Assembly: GCA_030549335.1 (NCBI GenBank) | Contig: JAUKPH010000022.1 | Location: forward strand, 1,364,001 to 1,428,000 | Direction of reading: 5' to 3' | Length of the DNA: 64,000 bases | Source of the DNA: Pontederia crassipes | Taxonomy: Eukaryota > Streptophyta > Magnoliopsida > Commelinales > Pontederiaceae | In this document: positions 38,171-51,026 of the stretch, one piece after another | How positions within the stretch are numbered: the first letter of the stretch is position 1 | Layout: every line of letters starts with the position of its first letter | Position numbers and translations under genes: made by a program | Notes under the pieces: generated by a model | What the model was told of the DNA's origin: nothing | Databases searched by the model: none | The model's input: the letters and a program-made list of their open reading frames with translations, nothing else

Positions 38171-41100
38171 ATCACCTCTTAGGGCACCCAAAGGTTGTAA
38201 TAAGTATGTATAACTTATAGCTTTGAACCTAACTCTAAGACTCTTATCCCCAAGAGCTTTATCATTGATTGAAACGGTTCAACTTCGGATTGCAATAGAG
38301 TTAGAGTTCTAAAGATCTATCACCTCTTAGGACACCCAAAGGTTGTAATAAGTATCTATAACTTATAGCTTTGAACCTAACTTTAAGACTCTAATCCCCA
38401 AGAGCGTTATCTTTGATTGTAACGGTTCAACTTCGGATTGCAATAGAGTTAGAGTTCTAAAGATCTATCACCTCCTAGGACACCCAAAGGTTGTAATAAA
38501 TATCTATAACTTATAGCTTTGAACCTAACTCTAAGACTCTAATCCCCAAGAGCTTTATCATTGATTGTAACGGTTCAACTTCGGATTGCAATAGAGTTAG
38601 AGTTCTAAAGATCTTTCATCTCTTAGGACACCCAAAGGTTGTAATAAGTATCTATAACTTATAGCTTTGAACCTAACTCTAAGACTCTAATCCCCAAGAG
38701 CTTTATCTTTGATTGTAACGGTTCAACTTCGGTTTGAAATAGAGTTAAAGTTCTAAAGATCTATCACCTCTTAGGACACCCAAAGGTTGTAATAAGTATC
38801 TATAACTTATAGCTTTGAACCTAACTCTAAGACTCTTATCCCCAAGAGCTTTATCATTGATTGTAACGGTTCAACTTCGGATTGCAATAGAGTTAGAGTT
38901 CTAGAGATCTATTACCTCTTAGGACATCCAAAGGTTGTAATAAGTATCTATAACTTATAGCTTTGAACCTAACTCTAAGACTCTAATCCCCAAGAGCGTT
39001 ATCTTTGATTGTAACGGTTCAACTTCGGTTTGAAATAGAGTTAAAGTTCTAAAGATCAATCACCTCTTAGGACACCCAAAGGTTGTAATAAATATCTATA
39101 ACTTATAACTTTGAACCTTACTCTAAGACTCTAATCCCCAAGAGCGTTATCTTTGATTATAACGGTTCAACTTCGGTTTGAAATAGAGTTAAAGTTCTAA
39201 AGATCTATCACCTCTTAGGACACCCAAAGGTTGTAATAAGTATCTATAACTTATAGCTTTGAACCTAACTCTAAGTCTCTTATCCCCAAGAGCTTTATCA
39301 TTGATTGTAACGGTTCAACTTCGGTTTGAAATAGAGTTAAAGTTGTAAAGATCTATCACCTCTTAGGGCACGCAAAGAATGTAATAAGTATCTATAACTT
39401 ATAGCTTTGAGCCTAACTCTAAGACTCTTATCCCCAAGAGCTTTATCATTGATTGTAATGGTTCAACTTCGGATTGCAATAGAGTTAGAGTTCTAAAGAT
39501 CTATCACCTCTTAGGACACCCGAAGGTTGTAATAAGTATCTATAACTTATAGCTTTGAACCTAACTCTAAGACTCTAATCCCCAAGAGCGTTATCTTTGA
39601 TTGTAACGGTTCAACTTCGGTTTGAAATAAAGTTAAAGTTTTAAAGATCTATCACCTCTTAGGACACCCAAAGGTTGTAATAAGTGTCTATAACTTATAT
39701 CTTTGAACCTAACTCTAAGACTGTAATCCCCAAGAGCGTTATCTTTGATTGTAACGGTTCAAATTCGGTTTGAAATAGAGTTAAAGTTCTAAAGATCTAT
39801 CACCTCTCAGGGCACCCAAAGGTTGTAATAAGTATCTATAATTTATAGCTTTGAACCTTACTCTAAGACTCTAATCCCCAAGAGCGTTATCTTTGATTGT
39901 AACGGTTCAACTTCGGTTTGAAATAGAGTTAAAGTTCTAAAGATCAATCACCTCTCAGGGCACCCAAAGGTTGTAATAAGTATCTATAATTTATAGCTTT
40001 GAACCTTACTCTAAGACTCTAATCCCCAAGAACGTTATCTTTGATTGTAACGGTTCAACTTCAGTTTGAAATAGAGTTAAAGTTCTAAAGATCATCACCT
40101 CTTAGGGCACCCAAATGTTGTAATAAGTATCTATAACTTATAGCTTTGAACCTTACTCTAAGACTCTAATCCCGAAGGGCGTTATCTTTGATTGTAACGG
40201 TTCAACTTCGGTTTGGAATAGAGTTAAAGTTGTAAAGATCTATCACCTCTTAGGGCACCCAAAGATTGTAATAAGTATCTATAACTTATAGCTTTGAACC
40301 TAACTCTAAGACTCTTATCCCCAAAAGCTTTATCATTGATTGTAACGATTCAACTTCGGATTGCAATAGAGTTAGAGTTCTAAAGATCTATCTCCTCCTA
40401 GGACACCCAAAGGTTGTAATAAGTATCTATAACTTATAGCTTTGAACCTACCTCTAAGACTCTAATCCCCAAGAGCGTTATCTTTGATTGTAACGGTTCA
40501 ACTTCGGTTTGAAATAGAGTTAAAGTTCTAAGGATCTATCACCTCTTAGGACACCCAAAGGTTGTAATAAGTATCTATAACTTATAGCTTTGAATCTTAC
40601 TCTAAGACTCTAATCCCCAAGAGCGATATCTTTGATTGTAATGGTTCAACTTCGGTTTGAAATAGAGTTAAAGTTCTAAAGATCTATCACCTCTTAGGGC
40701 ACCCAAAGGTTGTAATAAGTATGTATAACTTATAGCTTTGAACCTAACTCTAAGACTCTTATCCCCAAGAGCTTTATCATTGATTGAAACGGTTCAACTT
40801 CGGATTGCAATAGAGTTAGAGTTCTAAAGATCTATCACCTATTAGGACACCCAAAGGTTGTAATAAGTATCTATAACTTATAGCTTTGAACCTAACTCTA
40901 AGACTCTAATCCCCAAGAGCGTTATCTTTGATACTAACGGTTCAACTTCGGATTGCAATAGAGTTAGAGTTCTAAAGATCTATCACCTCCTAGGACACCC
41001 AAAGGTTGTAATAAATATCTATAACTTATAGCTTTGAACCTAACTCTAAGACTCTAATCCCCAAGAGCTTTATCATTGATTGTAACGGTTCAACTTCGGA

Positions 41101-41280
41101 TTGCAATAGAGTTAGAGTTCTAAAGATCTTTCATCTCTTAGGACACCCAAAGGTTGTAATAAGTATCTATAACTTATAGCTTTGAACCTAACTCTAAGAC
41201 TCTTATCCCCAAGAGCTTTATCATTGATTGTAACGGTTCAACTTCGGATTGCAATAGAGTTAGAGTTCTAAAGATCTTTC
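38171..41280 (+). repeat. 2,515-bp offset pair and a single-monomer duplication
   Basis: Markers gattgaaacgg (38,271 and 40,786) and atctttcatc (38,611 and 41,126) pair at 2,515 bp (17 x 148 - 1). atctttcatc occurs again at 41,274, exactly 148 bp on, so one monomer was duplicated in tandem there. Between them, about 39.7-40.4 kb carries the gatcatcacc, gtttggaatag and cccgaaggg set typical of the 25-32 kb blocks, 8,286 bp beyond the 31.9 kb copy. This shows a long-distance copy. Confidence 0.78.
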
Positions 41281-41734
41281 ATCTCTTAGGACACCCAAAG
41301 GTTGTAATAAGTATCTATAACTTATAGCTTTGAACCTAACTCTAAGACTCTAATCCCCAAGAGCTTTATCTTTGATTGTAACGGTTCAACTTCGGTTTTA
41401 AATAGAGTTAAAGTTCTAAAGATCTATCACCTCTTAGGACACCCAAAGGTTGTAATAAGTATCTATAACTTATAGCTTTGAACCTAACTCTAAGACTCTT
41501 ATCCCCAAGAGCTTTATCATTGATTGTAACGGTTCAACTTCGGATTGCAATAGAGTTAGAGTTCTAAAGATCTATTACCTCTTAGGACATCCAAAGGTTG
41601 TAATAAGTATCTATAACTTATAGCTTTGAACCTAACTCTAAGACTCTAATCCCCAAGAGCGTTATCTTTGATTGTAACGGTTCAACTTCGGTTTGAAATA
41701 GAGTTAAAGTTCTAAAGATCAATCACCTCTTAGG

Positions 41735-43545
41735 ACACCCAAAGGTTGTAATAAGTATCTATAACTTATAACTTTGAACCTTACTCTAAGACTCTAATCC
41801 CCAAGAGCTTTATCTTTGATTATAAAGGTTCAACTTCGGTTTGAAATAGAGTTAAAGTTCTTTAGATCTATCACCACTTAGGACACCCAAAGGTTGTAAT
41901 TAGTATCTATAACTTATAGCCTTGAACCTAACTCTAAGACTCCAATCCCCAAGGGCGATATCTTTGATTGTAACGATTCAACTTCGGTTTGAAATAAAGT
42001 TAAAGTTTTAAACATCTATCACCTCTTAGGACACCCAAAGGTTGTAATAAGTGTCTATAACTTATAGCTTTGAACCTAACTCTAAGACTGTAATCCCCAA
42101 GAGCATTATCTTTGATTGTAACGGTTCAACTTCGGTTTGAAATAGAGTTAAAGTTCTAAAGATCTATCAACTCTCAGGGCACCCAAAGGTTGTAATAAGT
42201 ATCTATAAGTTTTAGCTTTGAACCTTACTCTAAGACTCTAATCCCCAAGAGCGTTATCTTTGATTGTAACGGTTCAACTTCGGTTTGAAATAGAGTTAAA
42301 ATTCTAAAGATCTATCACCTCTTAGGGCACCCAAAGGTTGTAATAAGTATCTATAACTTATAGCTTTGAACCTTACTCTAAGACTCTAATCCCCAAGAGC
42401 GTTACCTTTGATTGTAACAGTTCAACTTCGGTTTGAAATAGAGTTAAAGTTTTAATGATCTGTCACCTCTTAGGGCACCCAAAGGTTGTAATAAGTATCT
42501 ATAACTTATAGCTTTGAACCTTACTCTAAGACTCTAATCCCCAAGGGCGTTACTTTGATTGTAACGGTTCAACTTCGGTTTGAAATAGAGTTAAAGTTGT
42601 AAAGATCTATCACCTCTTAGGGCACCCAAAGAATGTAATAAGTATCTATAACTTATAGCTTTGAGCCTAACTCTAAGACTCTTATCCCCAAGAGCTTTAT
42701 CATTGATTGTAACGGTTCAACTTCGGATTGCAATAGAGTTAGAGTTCTAAAGATCTATCACCTCTTAGGACACCCAAAGGTTGTAATAAGTATCTATAAC
42801 TTATAGCTTTGAACCTAACTCTAAGACTCTAATCCCCAAGAGCGTTATCTTTGATTGTAACGGTTCAACTTCGGTTTGAAATAGAGTTAAAGTTCTAAAG
42901 ATCTATCACCTCTTAGGGCACCCAAAGGTTGTAATAAGTATCTATAACTTATAGCTTGGAACTTTACTCTAAGACTCTAATCCCCAAGGGCGTTATCTTT
43001 GATTGTAACGGTTCAACTTCGGTTTGAAATAGAGTTAAAGTTGTAAAGATCTATCACCTCTTAGGGCACCCAAAGATTGTAATAAGTATCTATAACTTAT
43101 ATCTTTGAGCCTAACTCTAAGACTCTTATCCCCAAGAGCTTTATCATTGATTGTAACGGTTCAACTTTGGATTGCAATAGAGTTAGAGTTCTAAAGATCT
43201 ATCACCTCTTAGGGCACCCAAAGATTGTAAAAAGTATCTATAACTTATATCTTTGAGCCTAACTCTAAGACTCTTATCCCCAAGAGCTTTATCATTGATT
43301 GTAACGGTTCAACTTCGGATTGCAATAGAGTTAGAGTTCTAAAGATCTATTACCTCTTAGGACATCCAAAGGTTGTAATAAGTATCTTTAACTTATAGCT
43401 TTGAAGCTAACTCTAAGACTCTAATCCCCAAGAGCGTTATCTTTGATTGTAACGGTTCAACTTCGGTTTGAAATAGAGTTAAAGTTCTAAAGATCTATCA
43501 CCTCTTAGGACACCCAAAGGTTGTAATAAGTATCTATAACTTATA
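41735..43545 (+). repeat. block repeated at 4,142 and a further 5,920 bp
   Basis: About 1.8 kb recurring at about 45,877-47,688. Its first 1.1 kb recurs again at about 51,797-52,942. The tagccttgaacc marker is at about 41,921, 46,063 and 51,983. Offsets are 4,142 (28 x 148 - 2) and 5,920 (40 x 148). At about 42,550 a private 1-bp loss (cgttactttg) in this copy shifts the offset to 4,143. Other markers are gattataaagg, actccaatcccc, gggcgatatc, aaacatctatc, tatcaactctc and cgttacctttg. Confidence 0.85.
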
Positions 43546-44879
43546 ACTTTGAACCTTACTCTAAGACTCTAATCCCCAAGAGCTTTATCTTTGATTATAA
43601 CGGTTCAACTTCGATTTGAAATAGAGTTAAAGTTCTTTAGATCTATCACCACTTAGGACACCCAAAGGTTGTAATTAGTATCTATAACTTATAGCTTTGA
43701 ACCTTACTCAAAGACTCTAATCCCCAAGAGCGTTATCTTTGATTGTAACGGTTCAACTTCGGTTTGAAATAGAGTTAAAGTTGTAAAGATCTATCACCTC
43801 TTAGGGCACCCAAAGAATGTAATAAGTATCTATAACTTATAGCTTTGAGCCTAACTCTAAGACTCTTATCCCCAAGAGCTTTATCATTGATTGTAATGGT
43901 TCAACTTCGGATTGCAATAGAGTTAGAGTTCTAAAGATCTATCACCTCTTAGGACACCCAAAGGTTGTAATAAGTATCTATAACTTATAGCTTTGAACCT
44001 AACTCTAAGACTCTAATCCCCAAGAGCGTTATCTTTGATTGTAACGGTTCAACTTCGGTTTGAAATAGAGTTAAAGTTCTAATGATCTATCACCTCTTAG
44101 GACACCCAAAGGTTGTAATAAGTATCTATAACTTATAACTTTGAACCTTACTCTAAGACTCTAATCCCCAAGAGCTTTATCTTTGATTATAACGGTTCAA
44201 CTTCGATTTGAAATAGAGTTAAATTTCTTTAGATCTATCACCACTTAGGACACCCAAAGGTTGTAATTAGTATCTATAACTTATAGCTTTGAACCTAACT
44301 CTAAGACTCTAATCCCCAAGAGCGTTATCTTTGATTGTAACGGTTCAACTTCGGTTTGAAATAGAGTTAAAGTTCTAAAGATCTATCACCTCTTAGGGCA
44401 CCCAAAGGTTGTAATAAGTATCTATAACTTATAGCTTGGAACTTTACTCTAAGACTCTAATCCCCAAGGGCGTTATCTTTGATTGTAACGGTTCAACTTC
44501 GGTTTGAAATAGAGTTAAAGTTGTAAAGATCTATCACCTCTTAGGGCACCCAAAGATTGTAATAAGTATCTATAACTTATATCTTTGACCCTAACTCTAA
44601 GACTCTTATCCCCAAGAGCTTTACCATTGATTGTAACGGTTCAACTTTGGATTGCAATAGAGTTAGAGTTCTAAAGATGTATCACCTCTTAGGGCACCCA
44701 AAGATTGTAATAAGTATCTATAACTTATAACTTTGAACCTTACTCTAAGACTCTAATCCCCAAGAGCTTTATCTTTGATTATAACGGTTCAACTTCGATT
44801 TGAAATACAGTTAAAGTTCTTTAGATCTATCACCACTTAGGACACCCAAAGGTTGTAATTAGTATCTATAACTTATAGC

Positions 44880-45774
44880 TTTGAACCTTACTCAAAGACT
44901 CTAATCCCCAAGAGCGTTATCTTTGATTGTAACGGTTCAACTTCGGTTTGAAATAGAGTTAAAGTTCTAATGATCTATCACATCTTAGGACACCCAAAGG
45001 TTGTAATATGTATCTATAACTTATAGCTTTGAACCTAACTCTAAGACTCTTATCCACAAGAGCTTTATCATTGATTGTAACGGTTCAACTTCGGATTGCA
45101 ATAGAGTTAGAGTTCTAAATATCTATTACCTCTAGGACATCCAAAGGATGTAATAAGTATCTATAATTTATAGCTTTGAACCTTACTCAAAGACTCTAAT
45201 CCCCAAGAGCGTTATCTTTGATTGTAACGGTTCAACTTCGGTTTGAAATAGAGTTAAAGTTCTAATGATCTATCACATCTTAGGACACCCAAAGGTTGTA
45301 ATAAGTATCTATAACTTATAGCTTTGAACCTAACTCGAAGACTCTTATCCACAAGAGCTTTATCATTGATTGTAACGGTTCAACTTCGGATTGCAATAGA
45401 GTTAGAGTTCTAAAGATCTATTACCTCTTAGGACATCCAAAGGATGTAATAAGTATCTATAATTTATAGCTTTGAACCTTACTCAAAGACTCTAATCCCC
45501 AAGAGCGTTATCTTTGATTGTAACGGTTCAACTTTGGTTTGAAATAGAGTTAAAGTTCTAATGATCTATCACATCTTAGGACACCCAAAGGTTGTAATAA
45601 GTATCTATAACTTATAGCTTTGAACCTAACTCGAAGACTCTTATCCACAAGAGCTTTATCATTGATTGTAACGGTTCAACTTCGGATTGCAATAGAGTTA
45701 GAGTTCTAAAGATCTATTACCTCTTAGGACATCCAAAGGTTGTAATAAGTATCTATAACTTATAGCTTTGAAGC
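44880..45774 (+). repeat. dimeric higher-order repeat, three units
   Basis: A two-monomer unit of 296 bp repeats three times. ctcaaagact occurs at 44,891, 45,186 and 45,482. The unit pairs a type A monomer (ctcaaagact, then taatgatctatcacatc) with a type B monomer (aagactcttatccacaag, then gattgcaat, then tattacctcttaggacatcc). The first unit is 295 bp because cctctaggacatcc lost one T near 45,133. ctcgaagact replaces ctctaagact in units 2 and 3, which dates unit 3 as a copy of unit 2. The same pair occurs singly near 13.3, 17.2, 21.4, 24.3, 27.0 and 31.0 kb. Confidence 0.87.
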
Positions 45775-46894
45775 TAACTCTAAGACTGTAATCCCCAAGA
45801 GCGTTATCTTTGATTGTAACGGTTCAACTTCGGTTTGAAATAAAGTTAAAGTTTTAAAGATCTATCACCTCTTAGGACACCCAAAGGTTGTAATAAGTAT
45901 CTATAACTTATAACTTTGAACCTTACTCTAAGACTCTAATCCCCAAGAGCTTTATCTTTGATTATAAAGGTTCTACTTCGGTTTGAAATAGAGTTAAAGT
46001 TCTTTAGATCTATCACCACTTAGGACACCCATAGGTTGTAATTAGTATCTATAACTTATAGCCTTGAACCTAACTCTAAGACTCCAATCCCCAAGGGCGA
46101 TATCTTTGATTGTAACGGTTCAACTTCGGTTTGAAATAAAGTTAAAATTTTAAACATCTATCACCTCTTAGGACACCCAAAGGTTGTAATAAGTGTCTAT
46201 AACTTATAGCTTTGAACCTAACTCTAAGACTGTAATCCCCAAGAGCATTATCTTTGATTGTAACGGTTCAACTTCGGTTTGAAATAGAGTTAAAGTTCTA
46301 AAGATCTATCAACTCTCAGGGCACCCAAAGGTTGTAATAAGTATCTATAAGTTATAGCTTTGAACCTTACTCTAAGACTCTAATCCCCAAGAGCGTTATC
46401 TTTGATTGTAACGGTTCAACTTCGGTTTGAAATAGAGTTAAAATTCTAAAGATCTATCACCTCTTAGGGCACCCAAAGGTTGTAATAAGTATCTATAACT
46501 TATAGCTTTGAACCTTACTCTAAGACTCTAATCCCCAAGAGCGTTACCTTTGATTGTAACAGTTCAACTTCGGTTTGAAATAGAGTTAAAGTTTTAATGA
46601 TCTATCACCTCTTAGGGCACCCAAAGGTTGTAATAAGTATCTATAACTTATAGCTTTGAACCTTACTCTAAGACTCTAATCCCCAAGGGCGTTATCTTTG
46701 ATTGTAACGGTTCAACTTCGGTTTGAAATAGAGTTAAAGTTGTAAAGATCTATCACCTCTTAGGGCACCCAAAGAATGTAATAAGTATCTATAACTTATA
46801 GCTTTGAGCCTAACTCTAAGACTCTTATCCCCAAGAGCTTTATCATTGATTGTAACGATTCAACTTCGGATTGCAATAGAGTTAGAGTTCTAAA

Positions 46895-48405
46895 GATCTA
46901 TCACCTCTTAGGACACCCAAAGGTTGTAATAAGTATCTATAACTTATAGCTTTGAACCTAACTCTAAGACTCTAATCCCCAAGAGCGTTATCTTTGATTG
47001 TAACGGTTCAACTTCGGTTTGAAATAGAGTTAAAGTTCTAAAGATCTATCACCTCTTAGGGCACCCAAAGGTTGTAATAAGTATCTATAACTTATAGCTT
47101 GGAACTTTACTCTAAGACTCTAATCCCCAAGGGCGTTATCTTTGATTGTAACGGTTCAACTTCGGTTTGAAATATAGTTAAAGTTGTAAAGATCTATCAC
47201 CTCTTAGGGCACCCAAAGATTATAATAAGTATCTATAACTTATATCTTTGAGCCTAACTCTAAGACTCTTATCCCCAAGAGCTTTATCATTGATTGTAAC
47301 GGTTCAACTTTGGATTGCAATAGAGTTAGAGTTCTAAAGATCTATCACCTCTTAGGGCACCCAAAGATTGTAATAAGTATCTATAACTTATATCTTTGAG
47401 CCTAACTCTAAGACTCTTATCCCCAAGAGCTTTATCATTGATTGTAACGGTTCAACTTCGGATTGCAATAGAGTTAGAGTTCTAAAGATCTATTACCTCT
47501 TAGGACATCCAAAGGTTGTAATAAGTATCTTTAACTTATAGCTTTGAAGTTAACTCTAAGACTCTAATCCCCAAGAGCGTTATCTTTGATTGTAACGGTT
47601 CAACTTCGGTTTGAAATAGAGTTAAAGTTCTAAAGATCTATCACCTCTTAGGACACCCAAAGGTTGTAATAAGTATCTATAACTTATAGCTTTGAACCTA
47701 ACTCTAAGACTCTAATCCCCAAGAGCGTTATCTTTGATTGTAACGGTTCAACTTCGGTTTGAAATAGAGTTAAAGTTCTAAAGATCTATCACCTCTTAGG
47801 GCACCCAAATTTTGTAATAAGTATCTATAACTTATAGCTTGGAACTTTACTCTAAGACTCTAATCCCCAAGGGCGTTATCTTTGATTGTAACGGTTCAAC
47901 TTCGGTTTGAAATAGAGTTAAAGTTGTAAAGATCTATCACCTCTTAGGGCACCCAAAGATTGTAATAAGTATCTATAACTTATATCTTTGAGCCTAACTC
48001 TAAGACTCTTATCCCCAAGAGCTTTATCATTGATTGTAACGGTTCAACTTTGGATTGCAATAGAGTTAGAGTTCTAAAGATCTATCACCTCTTAGGGCAC
48101 CCAAAGATTGTAATAAGTATCTATAACTTATATCTTTGAGCCTAACTCTAAGACTCTTATCCCCAAGAGCTTTATCATTGATTGTAACGGTTCAACTTCG
48201 GATTGCAATAGAGTTAGAGTTCTAAAGATCTATTACCTCTTAGGACATCCAAAGGTTGTAATAAGTATCTTTAACTTATAGCTTTGAAGCTAACTCTAAG
48301 ACTCTAATCCCCAAGAGCGTTATCTTTGATTGTAACGGTTCAACTTCGGTTTGAAATAGAGTTAAAGTTCTAAAGATCTATCACCTCTTAGGACACCCAA
48401 AGGTT
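46895..48405 (+). repeat. 740-bp tandem block (5 monomers), two copies
   Basis: Copy 1 is about 46,895-47,634 and copy 2 about 47,635-48,400. The agcttggaactttactc marker is at 47,101 and 47,841. It also occurs at 42,958 and 44,438, 1,480 bp apart (10 monomers), so this five- or ten-monomer group was copied several times in 42.8-48.4 kb. Other markers are tatatctttgagcc, ttcaactttggattgc and agtatctttaac. Confidence 0.85.
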
Positions 48406-48429
48406 GTAATTAGTATCTATAACTTATAG

Positions 48430-49010
48430 CTTTGAACCTTACTCAAAGACTCTTATCCCCAAGAGCGTTATCTTTGATTGTAACGGTTCAACTTCGGTTT
48501 GAAATAGAGTTAAAGTTCTAATGATCTATCACATCTTAGGACACCCAAAGGTTGTAATAAGTATCTATAACTTATAGCTTTGAACCTAACTCTAAGACTC
48601 TTATCCACAAGAGCTTTATCATTGATTGTAACGGTTCAACTTCGGATTGCAATAGAGTTAGAGTTCTAAAGATCTATTACCTCTTAGGACATCCAAAGGA
48701 TGTAATAAGTATCTATAATTTATAGCTTTGAACCTTACTCAAAGACTCTAATCCCCAAGAGCGTTATCTTTGATTGTAACGGTTCAACTTCGGTTTGAAA
48801 TAGAGTTAAAGTTCTAATGATCTATCACATCTTAGGACACCCAAAGGTTGTAATAAGTATTTATAACTTATAGCTTTGAACCTAACTCGAAGACTCTTAT
48901 CCACAAGAGCTTTATCATTGATTGTAACGGTTCAACTTCGGATTGCAATAGAGTTAGAGTTCTAAAGATCTATTACCTCTTAGGACATCCAAAGGTTGTA
49001 ATAAGTATCT
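48430..49010 (+). repeat. dimeric higher-order repeat, second site
   Basis: Two more units of the 296-bp dimer seen at 44,880. ctcaaagact is at 48,442 and 48,738. The second unit has ctcgaagact and tatttataac. The first unit carries actcttatcccc in the type A position, a hybrid of A and B. Together with 44.9-45.8 kb this shows the dimer being copied as a unit. Confidence 0.82.
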
Positions 49011-49429
49011 ATAACTTATAGCTTTGAACCTAACTCTAAGACTCTAATCCCCAAGAGCGTTATCTTTGATTGTAACGGTTCAACTTCGGTTTGAAATAAA
49101 ATTAAAGTTTTAAAGATCTATCACCTCTTAGGACACCCAAAGGTTGTAATAAGTATCTATAACTTATAACTTTGAACCTTACTCTAAGACTCTAATCCCC
49201 AAGAGCTTTATCTTTGATTATAACGGTTCAACTTCGATTTGAAATAGAGTTAAATTTCTTTAGATCTATCACCACTTAGGACACCCAAAGGTTGTAATTA
49301 GTATCTATAACTTATAGCTTTGAACCTAACTCTAAGACTCTAATCCCCAAGGGCATTATCTTTGATTGTAACGGTTCAACTTCGGTTTGAAATAAAGTTA
49401 AAATTCTAAAGATCTATCACCTCTTAGGG

Positions 49430-51026
49430 CACCCAAAGGTTGTAATAAGTATCTATAACTTATAGCTTTGAACCTTACTCTAAGACTCTAATCCCCAAGA
49501 GCGTTATCTTTGATTGTAACGGTTCAACTTCGGTTTGAAATAGAGTTAAAGTTCTAAAGATCTATCACCTCTTAGGGCTCCCAAAGGTTGTAATAAGTAT
49601 CTATAACTTATAGCTTTGAACCTAACTCTAAGACTCTTATCCCCAAAAGCTTTATCATTGATTGTAACGATTCAACTTCGGATTGCAATAGAGTTAGAGT
49701 TCTAAAGATCTATCTCCTCCTAGGACACCCAAAGGTTGTAATAAGTATCTATAACTTATAGCTTTGAACCTACCTCTAAGACTCTAATCCCCAAGAGCGC
49801 TATCTTTGATTGTAACGGTTCAACTTCGGTTTGAAATAGAGTTAAAGTTCTAAGGATCTATCACCTCTTAGGACACCCAAAGGTTGTAATAAGTATCTAT
49901 AACTTATAGCTTTGAATCTTACTCTAAGACTCTAATCCCCAAGAGCGTTATCTTTGATTGTAATGGTTCAACTTCAGTTTGAAATAGAGTTAAAGTTCTA
50001 AAGATCTATCACCTCTTAGGGCACCCAAAGGTTGTAATAAGTAACAATAACTTATAGCTTTGAACCTTACTCTAAGAATCTAATCCCCAAGAGCGTTATC
50101 TTTGATTGTAACCGTTCAACTTCGGTTTGAAATAGAGTTAAAGTTCTAAAGATCTATCACCTCTCAGGGCACCCAAAGGTTGTAATAATTATCTATAATT
50201 TATAGCTTTGAACCTTACTCTAAGACTCTAATCCCCAAGTGCGTTATCTTTGATTGTAACGGTTCAACTTCGGTTTGAAATAGAGTTAAAGTTCTAAAGA
50301 TCAATCACCTCTCAGGGCACCCAAAGGTTGTAATAAGTATCTATAACTTATAGCTTTGAACCTAACTCTAAGACTCTAATCCCAAGAGCGTTATCTTTGA
50401 TCGTAACGGTTCAACTTCGGTTTGAAATAGAGTTAAAGTTCTAAAGATCTATCACCTCTTAGGGCTCCCAAAGGTTGTAATAAGTATCTATAACTTATAG
50501 CTTTGAACCTAACTCTAAGACTCTTATCCCCAAAAGCTTTATCATTGATTGTAACGATTCAACTTCGGATTGCAATAGAGTTAGAGTTCTAAAGATCTAT
50601 CTCCTCCTAGGACACCCAAAGGTTGTAATAAGTATCTATAACTTATAGCTTTGAACCTACCTCTAAGACTCTAATCCCCAAGAGCGCTATCTTTGATTGT
50701 AACGGTTCAACTTCGGTTTGAAATAGAGTTAAAGTTCTAAGGATCTATCACCTCTTAGGACACCCAAAGGTTGTAATAAGTATCTATAACTTATAGCTTT
50801 GAATCTTACTCTAAGACTCTAATCCCCAAGAGCGTTATCTTTGATTGTAATGGTTCAACTTCAGTTTGAAATAGAGTTAAAGTTCTAAAGATCTATCACC
50901 TCTTAGGGCACCCAAAGGTTGTAATAAGTAACAATAACTTATAGCTTTGAACCTTATTCTAAGAATCTAATCCCCAAGAGCGTTATCTTTGATTGTAACC
51001 GTTCAACTTCGGTTTGAAATAGAGTT
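49430..51026 (+). repeat. 887-bp offset pair (6 monomers)
   Basis: About 49,430-50,139 recurs at 50,317-51,026. Markers pair at 887 bp (6 x 148 - 1): agcgctatc at about 49,800 and 50,687, and gtaacaataac at 50,043 and 50,930. The lost base is in aatcccaagagcg near 50,383, where four C became three. The block carries the ggctccc, ctcctcctaggac and gaatcttactc series also found near 34.4-35.0 kb. Confidence 0.82.
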
